From: Tenodera sinensis
Lineage: Eukaryota > Arthropoda > Insecta > Mantodea > Mantidae
NCBI GenBank assembly: GCA_030765045.1
Contig: CM060964.1
Span: 273,663,388-273,727,387, forward strand
Direction of reading: 5' to 3'
Length of the DNA stretch: 64,000 bases
In this document: positions 9,301 through 21,757 of the stretch, in pieces
Layout of the letters: each line of letters begins with the position of its first letter
Position numbering within the stretch: position 1 is the stretch's first letter
Notes under the pieces: model-generated
Database searches by the model: none
What the model was told of the DNA's origin: nothing
Seen by the model: the letters and a program-made list of their open reading frames with translations, nothing else
Program-made: the position numbers and the translations under genes

Positions 9301-12300
9301 GGACCAGGGCCTCTGTGGACACGTGTCAAAGTTGTCATCTGCCCGTTATATACAGGAGCAGAGGTAATGTTACCTAGCACTAAGGTCTCTGTAGATACGT
9401 GTTGAAGTTGTCATCTGCCCATTATATACAGGAGCTGAGGTAAAGTTATCTAGCACTAAGGTCTGTGTAGACACGTGTCGAAGTTGCCATCTGCGCGTCA
9501 TATACAGAATCAGAGGTAAAATTACCTAGCACTAAGGTCTGTGTGGACACGTGTCGAAGTTGTCATCTGCGCGTCATATATAGAATCAGAGGTAAAGTTA
9601 CCTAGCACTAAGGTCTCTGTGGACACGTGTCGAAGTTGTCATCTGCGCGTCATATACAGAATTAGAGGTAAAGTTACCTAGCACTAAGGTCTGTGTGGAC
9701 ACGTGTCGAAGTTGCCATCTTCCCGTCATATACAGAAGCAGAGGTAAAGTTACCCGGCACTAAGGTCTCTGTGGACAATTTTCGAAGTTGCCATCTGCCC
9801 GTCCTATACAGAATCGGAGGGAAAGTTACCTAGCACTAAGGCCTCTGTAGACACGTGACGAAGTTGCCATCTGCCCGTCGTATACAGAAGCAGAGGTAAA
9901 GTTGCCTAGCACTAAGGTCTCTGTGGACACGTGTCGAAGTTGCCATCTGCCCGTTATATACAGAATCAGAGGTAAAGTTACCTAGCACTAAGGTCTCTGT
10001 GGACACTTTTCGAAGTTGCCATCTGCCCGTCGTATACAGAAGCAGAGGTAAAGTTACCTAGCACTAAGGTCTGTGTGGACACGTGTCGAAGTTGCCATCT
10101 GCCCGTCATATACAGAAGCAGAGGTAAAGTTACCCGGCACTAAGGCCTCTGTGGACAATTTTCGAAGTTGCCATCTGCCCGTCCTATACAGAATCGGAGG
10201 TAAAGTTACCTAGCACTAAGGCCTCTGTAGACACGTGTCGAAGTTGTCATCTGCGCGTCATATACAGAATTAGAGGTAAAGTTACCTAGCACTAAGGTCT
10301 GTGTGGACACGTGTCGAAGTTGCCATCTGCCCGTCGTATACAGAAGCAGAGGTAAAGTTGCCTAGCACTAAGGTCTCTGTGGACACGTGTCGAAGTTGCC
10401 ATCTGCCCGTTATATACAGAATCAGAGGTAAAGTTACCTAGCACTAAGGTCTCTGTGGACACTTTTCGAAGTTGCCATCTGCCCGTCGTATACAGAAGCA
10501 GAGGTAAAGTTACCTAGCACTAAGGTCTGTGTGGACACGTGTCGAAGTTGCCATCTGCCCGTCATATACAGAATCAGAGGTAAAGTTACCTAGCACTAAG
10601 GTCTCTGTGGACATGTGTCGAAGTTGCCATCTGCCCGTCATATACAGAATCAGAGGTAAAGTTACCTAGCACTAAGGTCTCTGTGGACAGGTGTCGAAGT
10701 TGCCATCTGCCCGTTATATACAGAATCAGAGGTAAAGTTACCTAGCACTAAGGTCTTTGTGGACACGTGTCGAAGTTGCCATCTGCCCGTCATATACAGA
10801 AGCAGAGGTAAAGGTACCTAGCACTAAGGTCTGTGTGGACACGTGTCGAAGTTGTCATGTGCCCGTTATATACAGAAGCAGAGGTCAAGTTACCTTGCAC
10901 TAAGGTCTCTGTGGAAACATGTCGAAGTTGTCATCTGCGCGTCATATACAGGAGCTGAGGTAAAGGTACCTAGCAGTAAGGTCTGTGTGGACACGTGTCG
11001 AAGTTGTCGTCTGCCCGTTATATACAGGAGCTGAGGTAAAGGTACCTAGCACTAAGGTCTGTGTGGACACGTGTCGAAGTTGTCATCTGCCCGTTATATA
11101 CAGGAGCTGAGGTAAAGTTACCTAGCACTAAGGTCTGTGTGGACACGTGTCGAAGTTGTCATCTGCCCGTTATATATAGAAGCTGAGGTAAAGTTACCTT
11201 GCACTAAGGTCTGTATGGACACGTGTCGAAGTTGTCATCTGCGCGTCATATACAGAAGCTGAGGTAAAGTTACCTAGCACTAAGGCCTGTTAGGACACGT
11301 GTCGAAGTTGTCGTCTGCCCGTTATATACAGGAGCTGAGGTAAAGTTACCTAGCACTAAGGTCTGTGTGGACACGTTTCGAAGTTGTCATCTGCCCGTTA
11401 TATACAGGAGCTGAGGTAAAGGTACCTGGCACTAAGGTCTGTGTGGAGACGTGTCGAAGTTGTCATCTGCGCGTCATATATAGAATCAGACGTAAAGTTA
11501 CCTAGCACTAAGGTCGGTGTGGACACGTGTCGAAGTTGTCATCTGCCCGTTATATATAGAAGCTGAGGTAAAGTTACCTTGCACTAAGGTCTGTGTGGAC
11601 ACGTGTCGAAGTTGTCATCTGCCCGTTATATATAGAAGCTGAGGTAAAGTTACCTTGCACTAAGGTCTGTGTGGACACGTGTCGTAGTTGTCATCTGCGC
11701 GTCATATACAGAAGCTGAGGTAAAGTTACCTAGCACTAAGGCCTGTGTGGACACGTGTCGTAGTTGTCATCTGCCCGTTATATATAGAAGCTGAGGTAAA
11801 GTTACCTTGCACTAAGGTCTGTGTGGACACGTGTCGTAGTTGTCATCTGCCCGTTATATATAGAAGCTGAGGTAAAGTTACCTTGCACTAAGGTCTGTGT
11901 GGACACGTGTCGTAGTTGTCATCTGCCCGTTATATATAGAAGCTGAGGTAAAGTTACCTAGCACTAAGGTCTCTGTGGACACTTTTCGAAGTTGACATCT
12001 GCCCGTCGTATACAGAAGCAGAAGTAAAGTTACCTAGCACTAAGGTCTCTGTGGACACGTGTCGAAGTTGCCGTCTGCCCGTCATATACAGAAGCAGAGG
12101 TAAAGTTACCCGGCACTAAGGTCTCTGTGGACAATTTTCGAAGTTGCCATCTGCCAGTCCTATACAGAATCAGAGGTAAAGTTACCTAGCACTAAGGTCT
12201 CTGTGGACACTTTTCGAAGTTGCCATCTGCCCGTTATATACAGAATCAGAGGTAAAGTTACCTAGCACTAAGGTCTCTGTGGACACGTGTCCAAGTTGCC

Positions 12301-15300
12301 ATCTGCCCGTCATATACAGAATCAGAGGTAAAGTTACCAAGCACTAAGGTCTCTGTGGACAGGTGTCGAAGTTGCCATCTGCCCGTTATATACAGAATCA
12401 GAGGTAAAGTTACCTAGCACTAAGGTCTCTGTGGACACGTGTCGAAGTTGCCATCTGCCCGTCATATACAGAAGCAGAGGTAAACATGCCTAGCACTAAG
12501 GTCTCTGTAGACACGTGTCGAAGTTGTCATGTGCCCGTTATATACAGAAGTAGAGGTCAAGTTACCTTGCACTAAGGTCTCTGTGGAAACATGTCGAAGT
12601 TGTCATCTGCGCGTCATATACAGAAGCTGAGTTAAAGTTGCCTAGCACTAAGGTCTCTGTGGACACGTTTTGAAGTTGTCGTCTGCCCGTTATCTATAGG
12701 AGCTGAGGTAAAGGTACCTAGCACTAAGGTCTGTGTGGACACGTGTCAAAGTTATCATCTGCGCGTGTTATACAGACTCAGAGGTAAAGTTACCTAGCAC
12801 TAAGGTCTGTGTGGACACGTGTCGAAGTTGTCATCTGCCCGTTATATACAGGAGCTGAGGTAAAGGTACCTTGCACTAAGGGCTGTGTGGACACGTGTCG
12901 AAGTTGTCATCTGCGCGTCATATACAGAAGCTGAGGTAAAGTTACCTAGCACTAAGGCCTGTTAGGACACGTGTCGAAGTTGTCGTCTGCCCGTTATATA
13001 CAGGAGCTGAGGTAAAGTTACCTAGCACTAAGGTCTGTGTGGACACGTTTCGAAGTTGTCATCTGCCCGTTATATACAGGAGCTGAGGTAAAGGTACCTG
13101 GCACTAAGGCCTGTGTGGACACGTGTCGAAGTTGTCATCTGCACGTCATATATAGAATCAGAGGTAAAGTTACCTAGCACTAAGGTCTGTGTGGACACGT
13201 GTCGAAGTTGTCATCTGCCCGTTATATATAGACGCTGAGGTAAAGTTACCTTGCACTAAGGTCTGTGTGGACACGTGTCGTAGTTGTCATCTGCCCGTTA
13301 TATATACAAGCTGATGTAAAGTTACCTTGCACTAAGGTATGTGTGGACACGTGTCGTAGTTGTCATCTGCCCGTTATATATAGAAGCTGAGGTAAAGTTA
13401 CCTTGCACTAAGGTCTGTGTGGACACGTGTCGTTGTTGTCATCTGCGCGTCATATACAGAAGCTGAGGTAAAGTTACCTAGCACTAAGGTCTCTGTGGAC
13501 ACGTGTTGAAGTTGTCGTCTGCCCGTTATCTATAGGAGCTGAGGTAAAGTTACCTAGCACTAAGGTCTCTGTGGACACGTGTTGAAGTTGTCGTCTGCCC
13601 GTTATCTATAGGAGCTGAGGTAAAGGTACCTAGCACTAAGGTCTGTGTGGACACGTTTCGAAGTTGCCATCTGCCCGTCATATACAGAAGCAGAGGTAAA
13701 CATACCTAGCACTAAGGTCTGTGGACACGTGTCGAAGTTGTCATCCACCCGTTATATGTAGGAGCAGAGGTAAAGTTACCTAGCACTAAGGTCTGTGTGG
13801 ACACGTGTCGAGACTGCCATCTGACCGTCATATACCGAAGCAGAGGTAAAGATACCTAGCACTAAGGTCTGTGTGGACACGTGTCGATGTTGCCATCTGA
13901 CCGTCATATACCGAAGCAGAGGTAAAGTTACCTAGCACTAAGGTCTGTGTGGACACGTGTCGAGACTGCCATCTGACCGTCATATACCGAAGCAGAGGTA
14001 AAGATACCTAGCACTAAGGTCTGTGTGGACACGTGTCGAGACTGCCATCTGACCGTCATATACCGAAGCAGAGGTAAAGATACCTAGCACTAAGGTCTGT
14101 GTGGACACGTGTCGAGACTGCCATCTGACCGTCATATACCGAAGCAGAGGTAAAGTTACCTAGCACTAAGGTCTGTGTGGACACGTGTCGATGTTGCCAT
14201 CTGCCCGTTATATACAGGAACAGAGGTAAAGTTACCTAGCACTAAGGTCTCTGTGGACACCCAACGAGACTGCCAATTGCCCGTCATATACCGAAGCAGA
14301 GGTAAAGTTACCTAGCACTAAGGCCTCTGTGGACACGTGACGAGGCTGCCATCTGCCCGTCATATACAGAAGCAGAGGTAAAGATACCTAGCACTAAGGT
14401 CTCTGTGGATACGTGACGAGAGTGCCATCTGCCCGTCATATACCGAAGCAGAGATAAAGTTACCCAGCACTAAGGTCTCTGTGGATACGTGACGAGAGTG
14501 CCATCTGCCCGTCATATACCGAAGCAGAGATAAAGTTACCCAGCACTAAGGTCTGTGTGGACACGTGTCGAAGTTGTCATCTGCTCGTCATATACAGAAT
14601 CAGAGGTAAAGTTACCTAGCACTAAGGTCTGTGTGGACACGTGTCGAAGTTGTCATCTGCTCGTCATATACAGAATCAGAGGTAAAGTTACCTAGCACTA
14701 AGGTCTCTGTAGACACGTGACGAGACTGCCATCTGCCCGTTATATACAGAAGCAGAGGTAAAGTTACCTTGCACTAAGGTCTCTGTAGACACGTGTCGAA
14801 GTTGCTATCTGCGCGTCATATACAGAAGCATAGGTAAAGTTACCTTGCACTAAGGTCTCTGTAGACACGTGTCGAAGTTGTCATGTGCCCGTTATATACA
14901 GAAGCAGAGGTAAAGTTACCTTGCACTAAGGTCTCTGTAGACACATTCGAAGTTGTCATCTGCCCGTCATATACAGAAGCAGAGGTAAAGTTACCTTGCA
15001 CCAAGGTCTCTGTAGACACATTCGAAGTTGCCATCTGCCCGTCATATACAGAAGCAGAGGTAAAGTTACCTTGCACTAAGGTCTCTGTAGACACATTCGA
15101 ATTTGTCATCTGCCCGTTATATACAGAAGCAGAGGTAAAGTTACCTAGCACTAAGGTCCATGTGGACACGTGTCGATGTTGTCATCTGCCCGTTATATAC
15201 AGGAGCAGAGGTAAAGTTGCCTAGCACTAAGGTCTCTGTGGACACGTGTCGAAGTTGTTATCTGCCCGTTATATATAGAAGCAGAGGTAAAGATACCTTG

Positions 15301-15401
15301 CACTAAGGTCTCTGTGGACACGTGTCGAAGTTGTCATCTGCCCGTTATATATAGAAGCATAGGTAAAGATACCTTGCACTAAGGTCTCTGTAGACACATG
15401 T
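9301..15401 (+). repeat. 76-bp tandem satellite array, about 80 units
   Basis: The landmark GCACTAAG recurs every 76 bp (for example ending at 9,384, 9,460 and 9,536) through about 6.1 kb. Each unit holds GACACGTGTC, a perfect 10-bp palindrome with an E-box core (CACGTG), and GGTAAAGTTACC, a 5-bp inverted repeat. Units differ by a few substitutions that define variants (GTGGACAATTTTCG, GTGGAAACATGTCG, GCCTGTTAGG). These variants reappear at multiples of 76 bp, for example 380 bp and 1,672 bp, so blocks of units have been duplicated together. A stretch near 14,940-15,120 has 75-bp units. No unit has a plausible coding role. The array is a satellite maintained by unequal exchange. Confidence 0.97.
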
Positions 15402-16620
15402 CCAAATAATATGGTATCTTACAGGAATTGACCTAATGGACTAGAATTGCTACTAGACGTCCGCCAGACACCAATTCACGCGGTATTTCCTAATAGATCC
15501 GTCGCGTTACAGTGGCGTAAAATAAAGAGAAATGAAATGCCTAAAAATCATTTTGAAGTCTCATAGAGCTCTGAGAAAATGTCAAGGCTTTCTACACTTT
15601 TTCTTGTACCTTCAGAAACGTAGCAAAAAAATTCAAGCTTGTTGTTCCAGATGTATACACGTTTGAGGTTTCAAAGATCGCTTGCCTTATGAATAGAGTT
15701 ACCACCAAATTTCTCTTGGGGGCGTATTCTGAAATACGTGTTTTTCTCAAGTGTCAAGAACGTGGCCTTTCCCAGCTTCATTATCCCGCTGTATAGATTG
15801 TATTAATTTAGACTGCGAATGTCCAGCGCATATTAATGTACGTGGCACATGATTTGGGTCACTCGCCTTTTTGCAATGGAGTGATTAGGAAGTGAGGCAT
15901 AAATATAGACATTAAACTTGACTACAGGGCCAGCCCAAGCTCTTCATGTCGTGGGAATGGCCATTCTATGCCACGTGCACGATTGCCAAACAGCTTGTCT
16001 AGACGGAATCCATAGTCTTTGAGTTAGCTGCTAATGAGTATTTTATGATTTTTTTAGGCCTTAATTTATTTCTTTTTCTTTCCCTGCCCCTTACTATCAT
16101 ATTCTAAACTATACTGGTATAAGGAAGTTAGAAAAATGGAAATGTGGATTTCCGTCCAAAAATCGATATTCTTATTTCACTCAATGTACATGGTTTGATA
16201 TTCATTGGACCCCCAAAAAGCATTTTTGGTTTTTTAAGTTCATATTTGAGGTATTAAATGGAAATTTTAATCATTTATATTTTATTAAAGGTTAATAGAA
16301 GTGTGAAATGTTGGAATTTGCATGAAATATACTATTCTATTTTTGCTGAATTTTCTGTGAATAACTAATGAATTTTATATAATTAGGAACCCATAACAAA
16401 TAGACAAATGCTTATTGCAGAAGAAATATAGTGCGCATTAAAATATCCAATTTGTATGAAATTAATTTCGTTTTTAATATCATTAGCCGTTTTTGAAATA
16501 TTCCTTGCTGTATGCTTACGTTTTCCCATCTTTGAGTGTGTTTTCTGATGCAAAATTGTAATGTTTTCCTTCTTATTAGCTCGTTACTAACAAAGCAGAT
16601 TTATATATAAACAGTTGAAT
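15402..16620. other. Unassigned AT-rich sequence after the satellite
   Basis: No supported gene. One short frame around 15,680-15,800 is unrecognised. The interval becomes strongly AT-rich from 16,040. Confidence 0.4.
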
Positions 16621-16690
16621 GTTGTTTCTGCGTGCTTTTTTATATTCACGTCCTCCAACGTATCGTCATATCGGACGATGAATGAACGAA

Positions 16691-16752
16691 GTGGGTGAAA
16701 TGATGCTCAAATGAGCCCACGGTCTATGGAGCTTAAGTTACCCGACAATCAT
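16691..16752 (+). repeat. Short dispersed repeat, copy 1 (second copy at 62,803)
   Basis: Shares CAAATGAGCCC, a GAGCT core and CCTGACATTCAT-like sequence in the same order with 62,803-62,865. The full extent of the family is not visible from two copies. Confidence 0.55.
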
Positions 16753-17467
16753 CTGTCTGTCTGTCTGTCTGTCTGTCGTTTGACTGTCTGATGTCTCTGT
16801 GTCTGTAAACACCTTAACTCAAAAGCGATAGGTCGATTAAATACCAAAGTTGGTATTAATTTTATTTCAGCGTCTTGCATGTATACCACACGAAGATTTT
16901 CAAAGCATATCCCGCATTTCAAACTATCCTTTATATGAAAATTGTTTAAGATTGTGATTTTCTCAAAAATTGCTCTTATTGATTTTGGTTAAACTACCAT
17001 ATGTTTAAAATATTTTCATGAGAAATGAAATATATGTGCAAAATTTTGTAGCAGTTTTAGATGAATGAAATTATTTAAATACCTCTCTTGCTTTATAGTC
17101 TTGTCGCACTTTAAGGCACAATTTGTAGATGTTTTGGATTAATTTTAAATGCCTCGGCCTCCCTGCAGTTGTAGAGCTATGTGATTTTTTGGTATCGGAT
17201 CGATGGATGTGGCGATATTCGGCTAGAAATTAATTCTTTGCATAGGTATATACGAATAATTATATGAATTGTTTTAGACAACATTATTCTCGTCAATGTT
17301 GCGAATCGTTGCTATTTATATTACAAATATAAGAGAATCGGCTTCCAAAGCCTCTAAATTTCCCATTGGGTAACGAGGTTTAGAAAGGAAGTCGTCTCAA
17401 TTTTCTCGGAATAACCTCCGAAGTCCTCTTCATTATGAACGAGTTTAGCATAAAGAGTAAAAGTAAA

Positions 17468-17699
17468 ATTATTTTGCTATTTAACGACACTATCAATTGG
17501 CAGGATCACATCAGAGTCACCGGTGTGCCGGAATTTCGCCTCACAGAAGTTCTTTGACATGTGAGTAACTCTAGTGACATGGAGCTGTCGTTTTTAAGCT
17601 CACTTACAAAAGCACAGGTCTGGAATGGATTTGAACCCGCGACCTTGGTATCAGTAAGCCAGCGTCTAACCAACTGAGCCACCCAGAGCGACATAAATA
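17468..17699 (-). mobile_element. tRNA-derived SINE (family S1, copy 1)
   Basis: The minus strand starts CTCTGGGTGGCTCAGTTGG (A-box) and has GGGTTCAAATCC (B-box) about 45 bases on. It ends with ATTCCGGCACACCGG, CCAATTGATAGTGTCGTTAA and an AT-rich tail. It is flanked by AAAAGTAAA at 17,459-17,467 and 17,700-17,708, a 9-bp target duplication. The same body recurs in the opposite orientation at 50,066-50,290. Confidence 0.8.
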
Positions 17700-17753
17700 A
17701 AAAGTAAACTGTAAGAGACAGACAAGATCTTACTGCATAAAAAATTGATGTGT

Positions 17754-18382
17754 TGCACTCACATGACTTTCTCTACCCTTGTACTAACTATTCTTAAAAA
17801 CTCACATTCCTCTATCTTTATGTTAGTCGAGATAAACATTTGCAGAAATTATCTTATTGCTGACTTTCTTGTAGGTGCAAAGGGAATATGGAAACACAGT
17901 AAGTAGGATTTGAGCGATAGTCAAATCTTTTAAAGCTGCTCACTATATGAAGGCTATGAAATTCCGTTCTCTTTACACGGCCAAGAGATGAAAAGTGAAT
18001 AACGACCTTTCATTTGAGAACCCACACACGCTTGCAGAACTCACACAAATAACAAGGAAAATCTCCGAAATGGTTCACTCCACAGAAAAAAATGCATTTG
18101 AATATAAATTGCGCTAAGAGTAAACAGGACTACATGGGCTATAGCGAGAAGATTCAAAATATGCATTTCATTTGTCATAAAAATATCTGAAACATATGGC
18201 ATTTTAATAAAAATCATTAGTAATTTTTGAGACAGTCAAAATTTTACATCTAAAGGGTGGAGGAATTTTCATCAAAATCCTTGCGTCGCATCCTTGAAAG
18301 ATGTTAAAAACTTAAATGTCAACTTCACTTTTTAACCAACTTTTCGTTTTTGAACTATGCTGATCTCTCTGTCTCTCTCTGG

Positions 18383-18438
<56 letters not shown>

Positions 18439-18571
18439 TACTGGGGCCTTTTTCTAAAAATGCCTTTTTTGATTCAGGGGGCCTCAAAATATATTTCCAG
18501 TGAATTCTCGACATCGAGTTCTTGGGTTGAATATAATACTTCTACTTACTATACGCAGTAGAGAAAGCAAA
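17754..18571 (+). mobile_element. HINE-like element, plus copy nested in an older minus copy
   Basis: Begins GATGTGTTGCACTCACATG (5' hairpin), then GACTTTCTCTACCCTTG, passes the conserved block GATAGTCAAATCTTTTAAAG and a CT-rich/CA microsatellite in the standard slot, and ends CAGTAGAGAAAGCAAAAA. A middle portion near 18,110 is deleted. No coding capacity. Confidence 0.85.
18363..18439. repeat. (TC)n then (CA)n microsatellite in HINE slot
   Basis: CT-rich run followed by CACACACACATA, between the TTTTTGAACTATGCTG and CTTTTTCTAAAAATGC blocks of the element. Confidence 0.9.
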
Positions 18572-19067
18572 AATGTAGATCACGTTAAACCACACAATTT
18601 ATGTCAAATATTTTTTTTGGGGGGGGGGGTGGTAACAATTTTTTAAATGTTCTTTGTTATTGGTTTGAATTTTCTTTTCTAAGACATGATTTTTTGCAAT
18701 GGGAAATCGTTATTCCGATTTTTTTCTTTCCCTGTGGTCATAGAAATAGAGTGGAATTTAAAAGCTATCACATAGCGACCAGCTCTTGAAAGATTGGATT
18801 ATCACTTAAGCCTACTCTATTCCCAAATCCCCATTGTACCTATAAGGAAATATGCAATACAAATATTTTTACAAATGTCTATCGTGATATATATGACGTA
18901 GATATAAGAAGAAGCATTTGCAAGAGTGATTATGCATAGTCATATGAGTGCAACTAATAAGATTTTAATACTTCCTGTACTACAGTAAGTGTAGGAAGCA
19001 TTGTGCTCCAAACAGAATTCAATGTCGAAATTTCACTGGAAATGATACTCCCCGAATGCTAATGAAT

Positions 19068-19545
19068 GTACTTTTACTTTATCTACTATACAGGTACATC
19101 TAGCAAGAAGGGGAAGTATTATATTCCACTCAAAAATTCGATACATAGTTTTCATCGGAAATAAATGTTTAGAGACTCCCTGAATTAAAAAAAAATAGAA
19201 AAAGCTGTGGGTGTGTCAACTCGGGAACGAAAAGTCCGATAATATTCAATCCTACTGATCTGTAAAGCATTGTACTGCTGATAGATCAATAAATAAATTT
19301 AAAAAAACGTCCGATAACTACCAAACTTGTTATTTTTAAGTTCAGTATCATCAAAACAGGCAATGTGAAGATTTTTAAGAAACACCCTCACCCCACTTCA
19401 AGTTATCCTTTACGTGGAACTTTTTTGATATTGTTGAGTTTCACAAAATGTCTAACGATTTTCATTAAAATCCCATACACATGAGATATTTACAGGATAA
19501 AAGAAATGTATCTTGATCTTTCTTAGAATAAGTATCAGTAACACT
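19068..19545 (-). mobile_element. HINE-like element, 3' half
   Basis: The 3' terminal block, read as ACTTTATCTACT on the plus strand, is followed by GGGGAAGTATTATATTCCAC, then the middle block with TCTAACGATTTTCATTAAAA. Strongly diverged, with the microsatellite reduced to GTGGGTGTGT. Confidence 0.7.
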
Positions 19546-19660
19546 ATTTATTCTGCCCGTTGTAATATTTTTTAGAAGTCATTGTCAAATTAGATTATCA
19601 CTTAAACATTATAAAAACATATCTGAGTTTAAGCATCGTCAACTTTATAGAAATTATGAC

Positions 19661-19782
19661 ACACCCACACACACACGCAGACAGACAGACAGACAGGCAG
19701 GCCAGGCAGGCCAGGCAGGGCAGGCAGGGCAGGCAGGGCAGGCAGGCCAGGCAGGCCAGGCAGGCAGACAGACAGACAGACA
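19661..19782. repeat. Compound (CA)/(CAGA)/(CAGG)n microsatellite
   Basis: CA, CAGA and CAGG/CCAGG units in a near-symmetrical arrangement (CAGA outside, CAGG inside). It may sit in a very decayed HINE-like copy, since the flank before it resembles TTGAGTTATGCTG only weakly. Confidence 0.85.
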
Positions 19783-19783
19783 C

Positions 19784-20704
19784 TACCGGTTAGACAAGCA
19801 CAAGGCTGAAACAGATATAGATACCTAAAATTAATTTTAGTAGGGTAATGTTATAAAAACAAGTTACGATTCAAACATTTTGTTACATTTTATATTCATC
19901 AATTGAGCAGAAAACATTTTTAATCAGGTAAGTCTTTATTGCATTGACTTTTTTCACTTCTTCATGCAATTCTTTAATTGGGTGAGGTAAATGATTGTAT
20001 AGGTCTTTTGCAATACTTTTGGAAGTTAATGATTCCCTTACCCTATTTCTAAAGTAGTTCTGTTTTGTTCTCGTGTTATTCTCATGCGTATTCCTATTTT
20101 TTCTTCAGTGTGATTTCTTATTGCATGTTTAAGTCATTCGAATATATAAGAGGGGTACTGACAGAATTTTTAATTTTTTAAAACTTCTTTTACATGATTG
20201 TGTCCTTGGAAACTTTTCCTTTATTCGTGTTGCTTTTTTCTGTAGCCTAAATATTCTTAGTATACTTTCTTTCTCGCCGCTCCCAATAAAACAGTCCCAT
20301 AATTTGGGTGTGAATGTACAAATTCATAATAAACCTTCAATGTTCTATCTTTATCCATAATTTGTGTTCTCTTTCAATACGTATATACCCTTATTAATTT
20401 TGTTACTAGCTGTGAAGTCCTCTTCGTTAGGGAGGGACTTCGTACGATTTTGTACAGTTTATTTCATGCAATTTTTTTCCATCAGGCATTTCCGATTATT
20501 GGTTTGAATTTGTCAATACTTTGTCAGAAGTGCGCTCTCCTTTCGGTTGTTTCTCGTGTTTCGCTGAACGAGCATGGCTTTTAAACATCTGACTATCGAA
20601 AACGTTTTTCTATATTCTTCTTCTGCCAGTGAGAAACGGTAATGAAACTATTCCTGAAAAAATTGGTTTCGATTAACACAAAGTAGATAGAAAAAAATCT
20701 ATTG
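19784..20704. other. Unassigned AT-rich sequence
   Basis: No recognised gene or repeat. Confidence 0.4.
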
Positions 20705-21389
20705 TGTTTTACTCTCACGACTTTCTCTACTCTTGTGGAAACTCTTCATAGAAACGCTTATTCTTTTATCTACTTCATTTAGTCGAGATAAACGTGCAAA
20801 TATTTATCTTATTGCATATATAAGTTACAAGGGGAATACGAGAACACATGAAGCCTTAAGCGATAGTCAAATCTTTTAAGAGCTGGTCGCTATGTGACAT
20901 TTACCTTTAAATTCCATTCTCTTTGCATATACAAGATAAAAACAAACTAATAACGGTTTTCTCTGTAACAAAAGTAAAAGAATTTGAAAATTCAAACTAA
21001 CAACAAGGAATATCTAGGAAATGGCCAGTGCCTCAAAAAAAAAAAAAAAAAATAAATAAATAAATAAAAAAAAATAAAAAAACTAAGAAATTGTGTGCTT
21101 TAACGAGAGCTATATTTTTGTGTAGTAATATTTTCTTTATATCTCTTAAGTTTTCCAAAGTCATTCGAAATGAAGAGGACTTCATGGGCTATAGCCAGAA
21201 GATTCAATTATACATTTAATTTTTCATGAAAATATGTTAAACATATGGCATTTTAAAGAAAATCGTTAGAGCCTTTTTCGAGAAAATCAAACTTTACTAG
21301 AGGTTATCCATGTAAAAAGTAATTTGAGGTGGTGAGATATTCTTGAAAATATTCATGTAGCATACTTGGACCATATTGAACTTAAATAG

Positions 21390-21738
21390 TGTCGCCCATC
21401 GCATTATTGTCGGCACTACCGCAAAGGAGCCGAAGGGAAGAGACAGAGAATGGCCGCATTGTTGGGCGCTTGCCGAAAGAGAGAAAGGGATAGAGACTTC
21501 TGGAATTGTCTGCTTTGTATTTGACCGCAATAATAACTGAACTTTCCTGAAGTTTCCAGAACAGTGCCTGGGAGATATAAATAGCGGTAAAATGTGAGAA
21601 GGGACAGTTCTTGTGTTACGAATTCGGAGCCGTGCTGTTGGTGAATCGGTAAAGACTTTCTTGCTGTTGCAACGAGTGTACAAAGTTACTGTTTACGGAA
21701 ATAAGTGTCTCCTTTACGTTACACCCACCAAAGTCACA
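21390..21738 (+). repeat. 5' LTR
   Basis: Runs from TGTCGCCCATCGC to CCAAAGTCACA. Relative to the 3' LTR it lacks 25 bp near its end, which removes the AATAAA signal present in the other LTR. The breakpoints share the short sequence GTGT/TGTCTC. Confidence 0.93.
21576..21583 (+). promoter_or_regulatory. LTR TATA box
   Basis: TATAAATA lies within the LTR, at the U3 position expected for the element's RNA polymerase II promoter. The same sequence is present in the 3' LTR. Confidence 0.7.
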
Positions 21739-21739
21739 C

Positions 21740-21755
21740 TGGTGTCAGAAGCGGG
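21740..21755 (+). other. Primer-binding site (tRNA-Leu-like)
   Basis: TGGTGTCAGAAGCGGG starts one base after the 5' LTR. It is complementary to a 3' end of the form CCCGCTTCTGACACCA, one base away from the CCCACTTCTGACACCA end of eukaryotic tRNA-Leu. Confidence 0.75.
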
Positions 21756-21757
21756 AT

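Larger units (their letters stand above)
16745..18965 (-). mobile_element. HINE-like element, old copy, split by a SINE and a younger copy
   Basis: Minus-strand parts in correct order: a GTCT/TGTC microsatellite (16,750-16,810), the middle block (16,815-17,085), unrelated or highly diverged sequence, the GTAAACYGTAAGAGA block at 17,700-17,745, then after an interruption the remaining 5' half at 18,572-18,965 (GTAGATCACGTTAAACC, TCACATAGCGACCAGC, GAAGCATTTGCAAGAG). The SINE at 17,468-17,699 and the plus-strand copy at 17,754-18,571 sit inside it. Confidence 0.7.

Noticed and set aside
9301..15401. CRISPR array
   Set aside because: Units are contiguous 76-bp tandem repeats with no unique spacers, and the context is eukaryotic.
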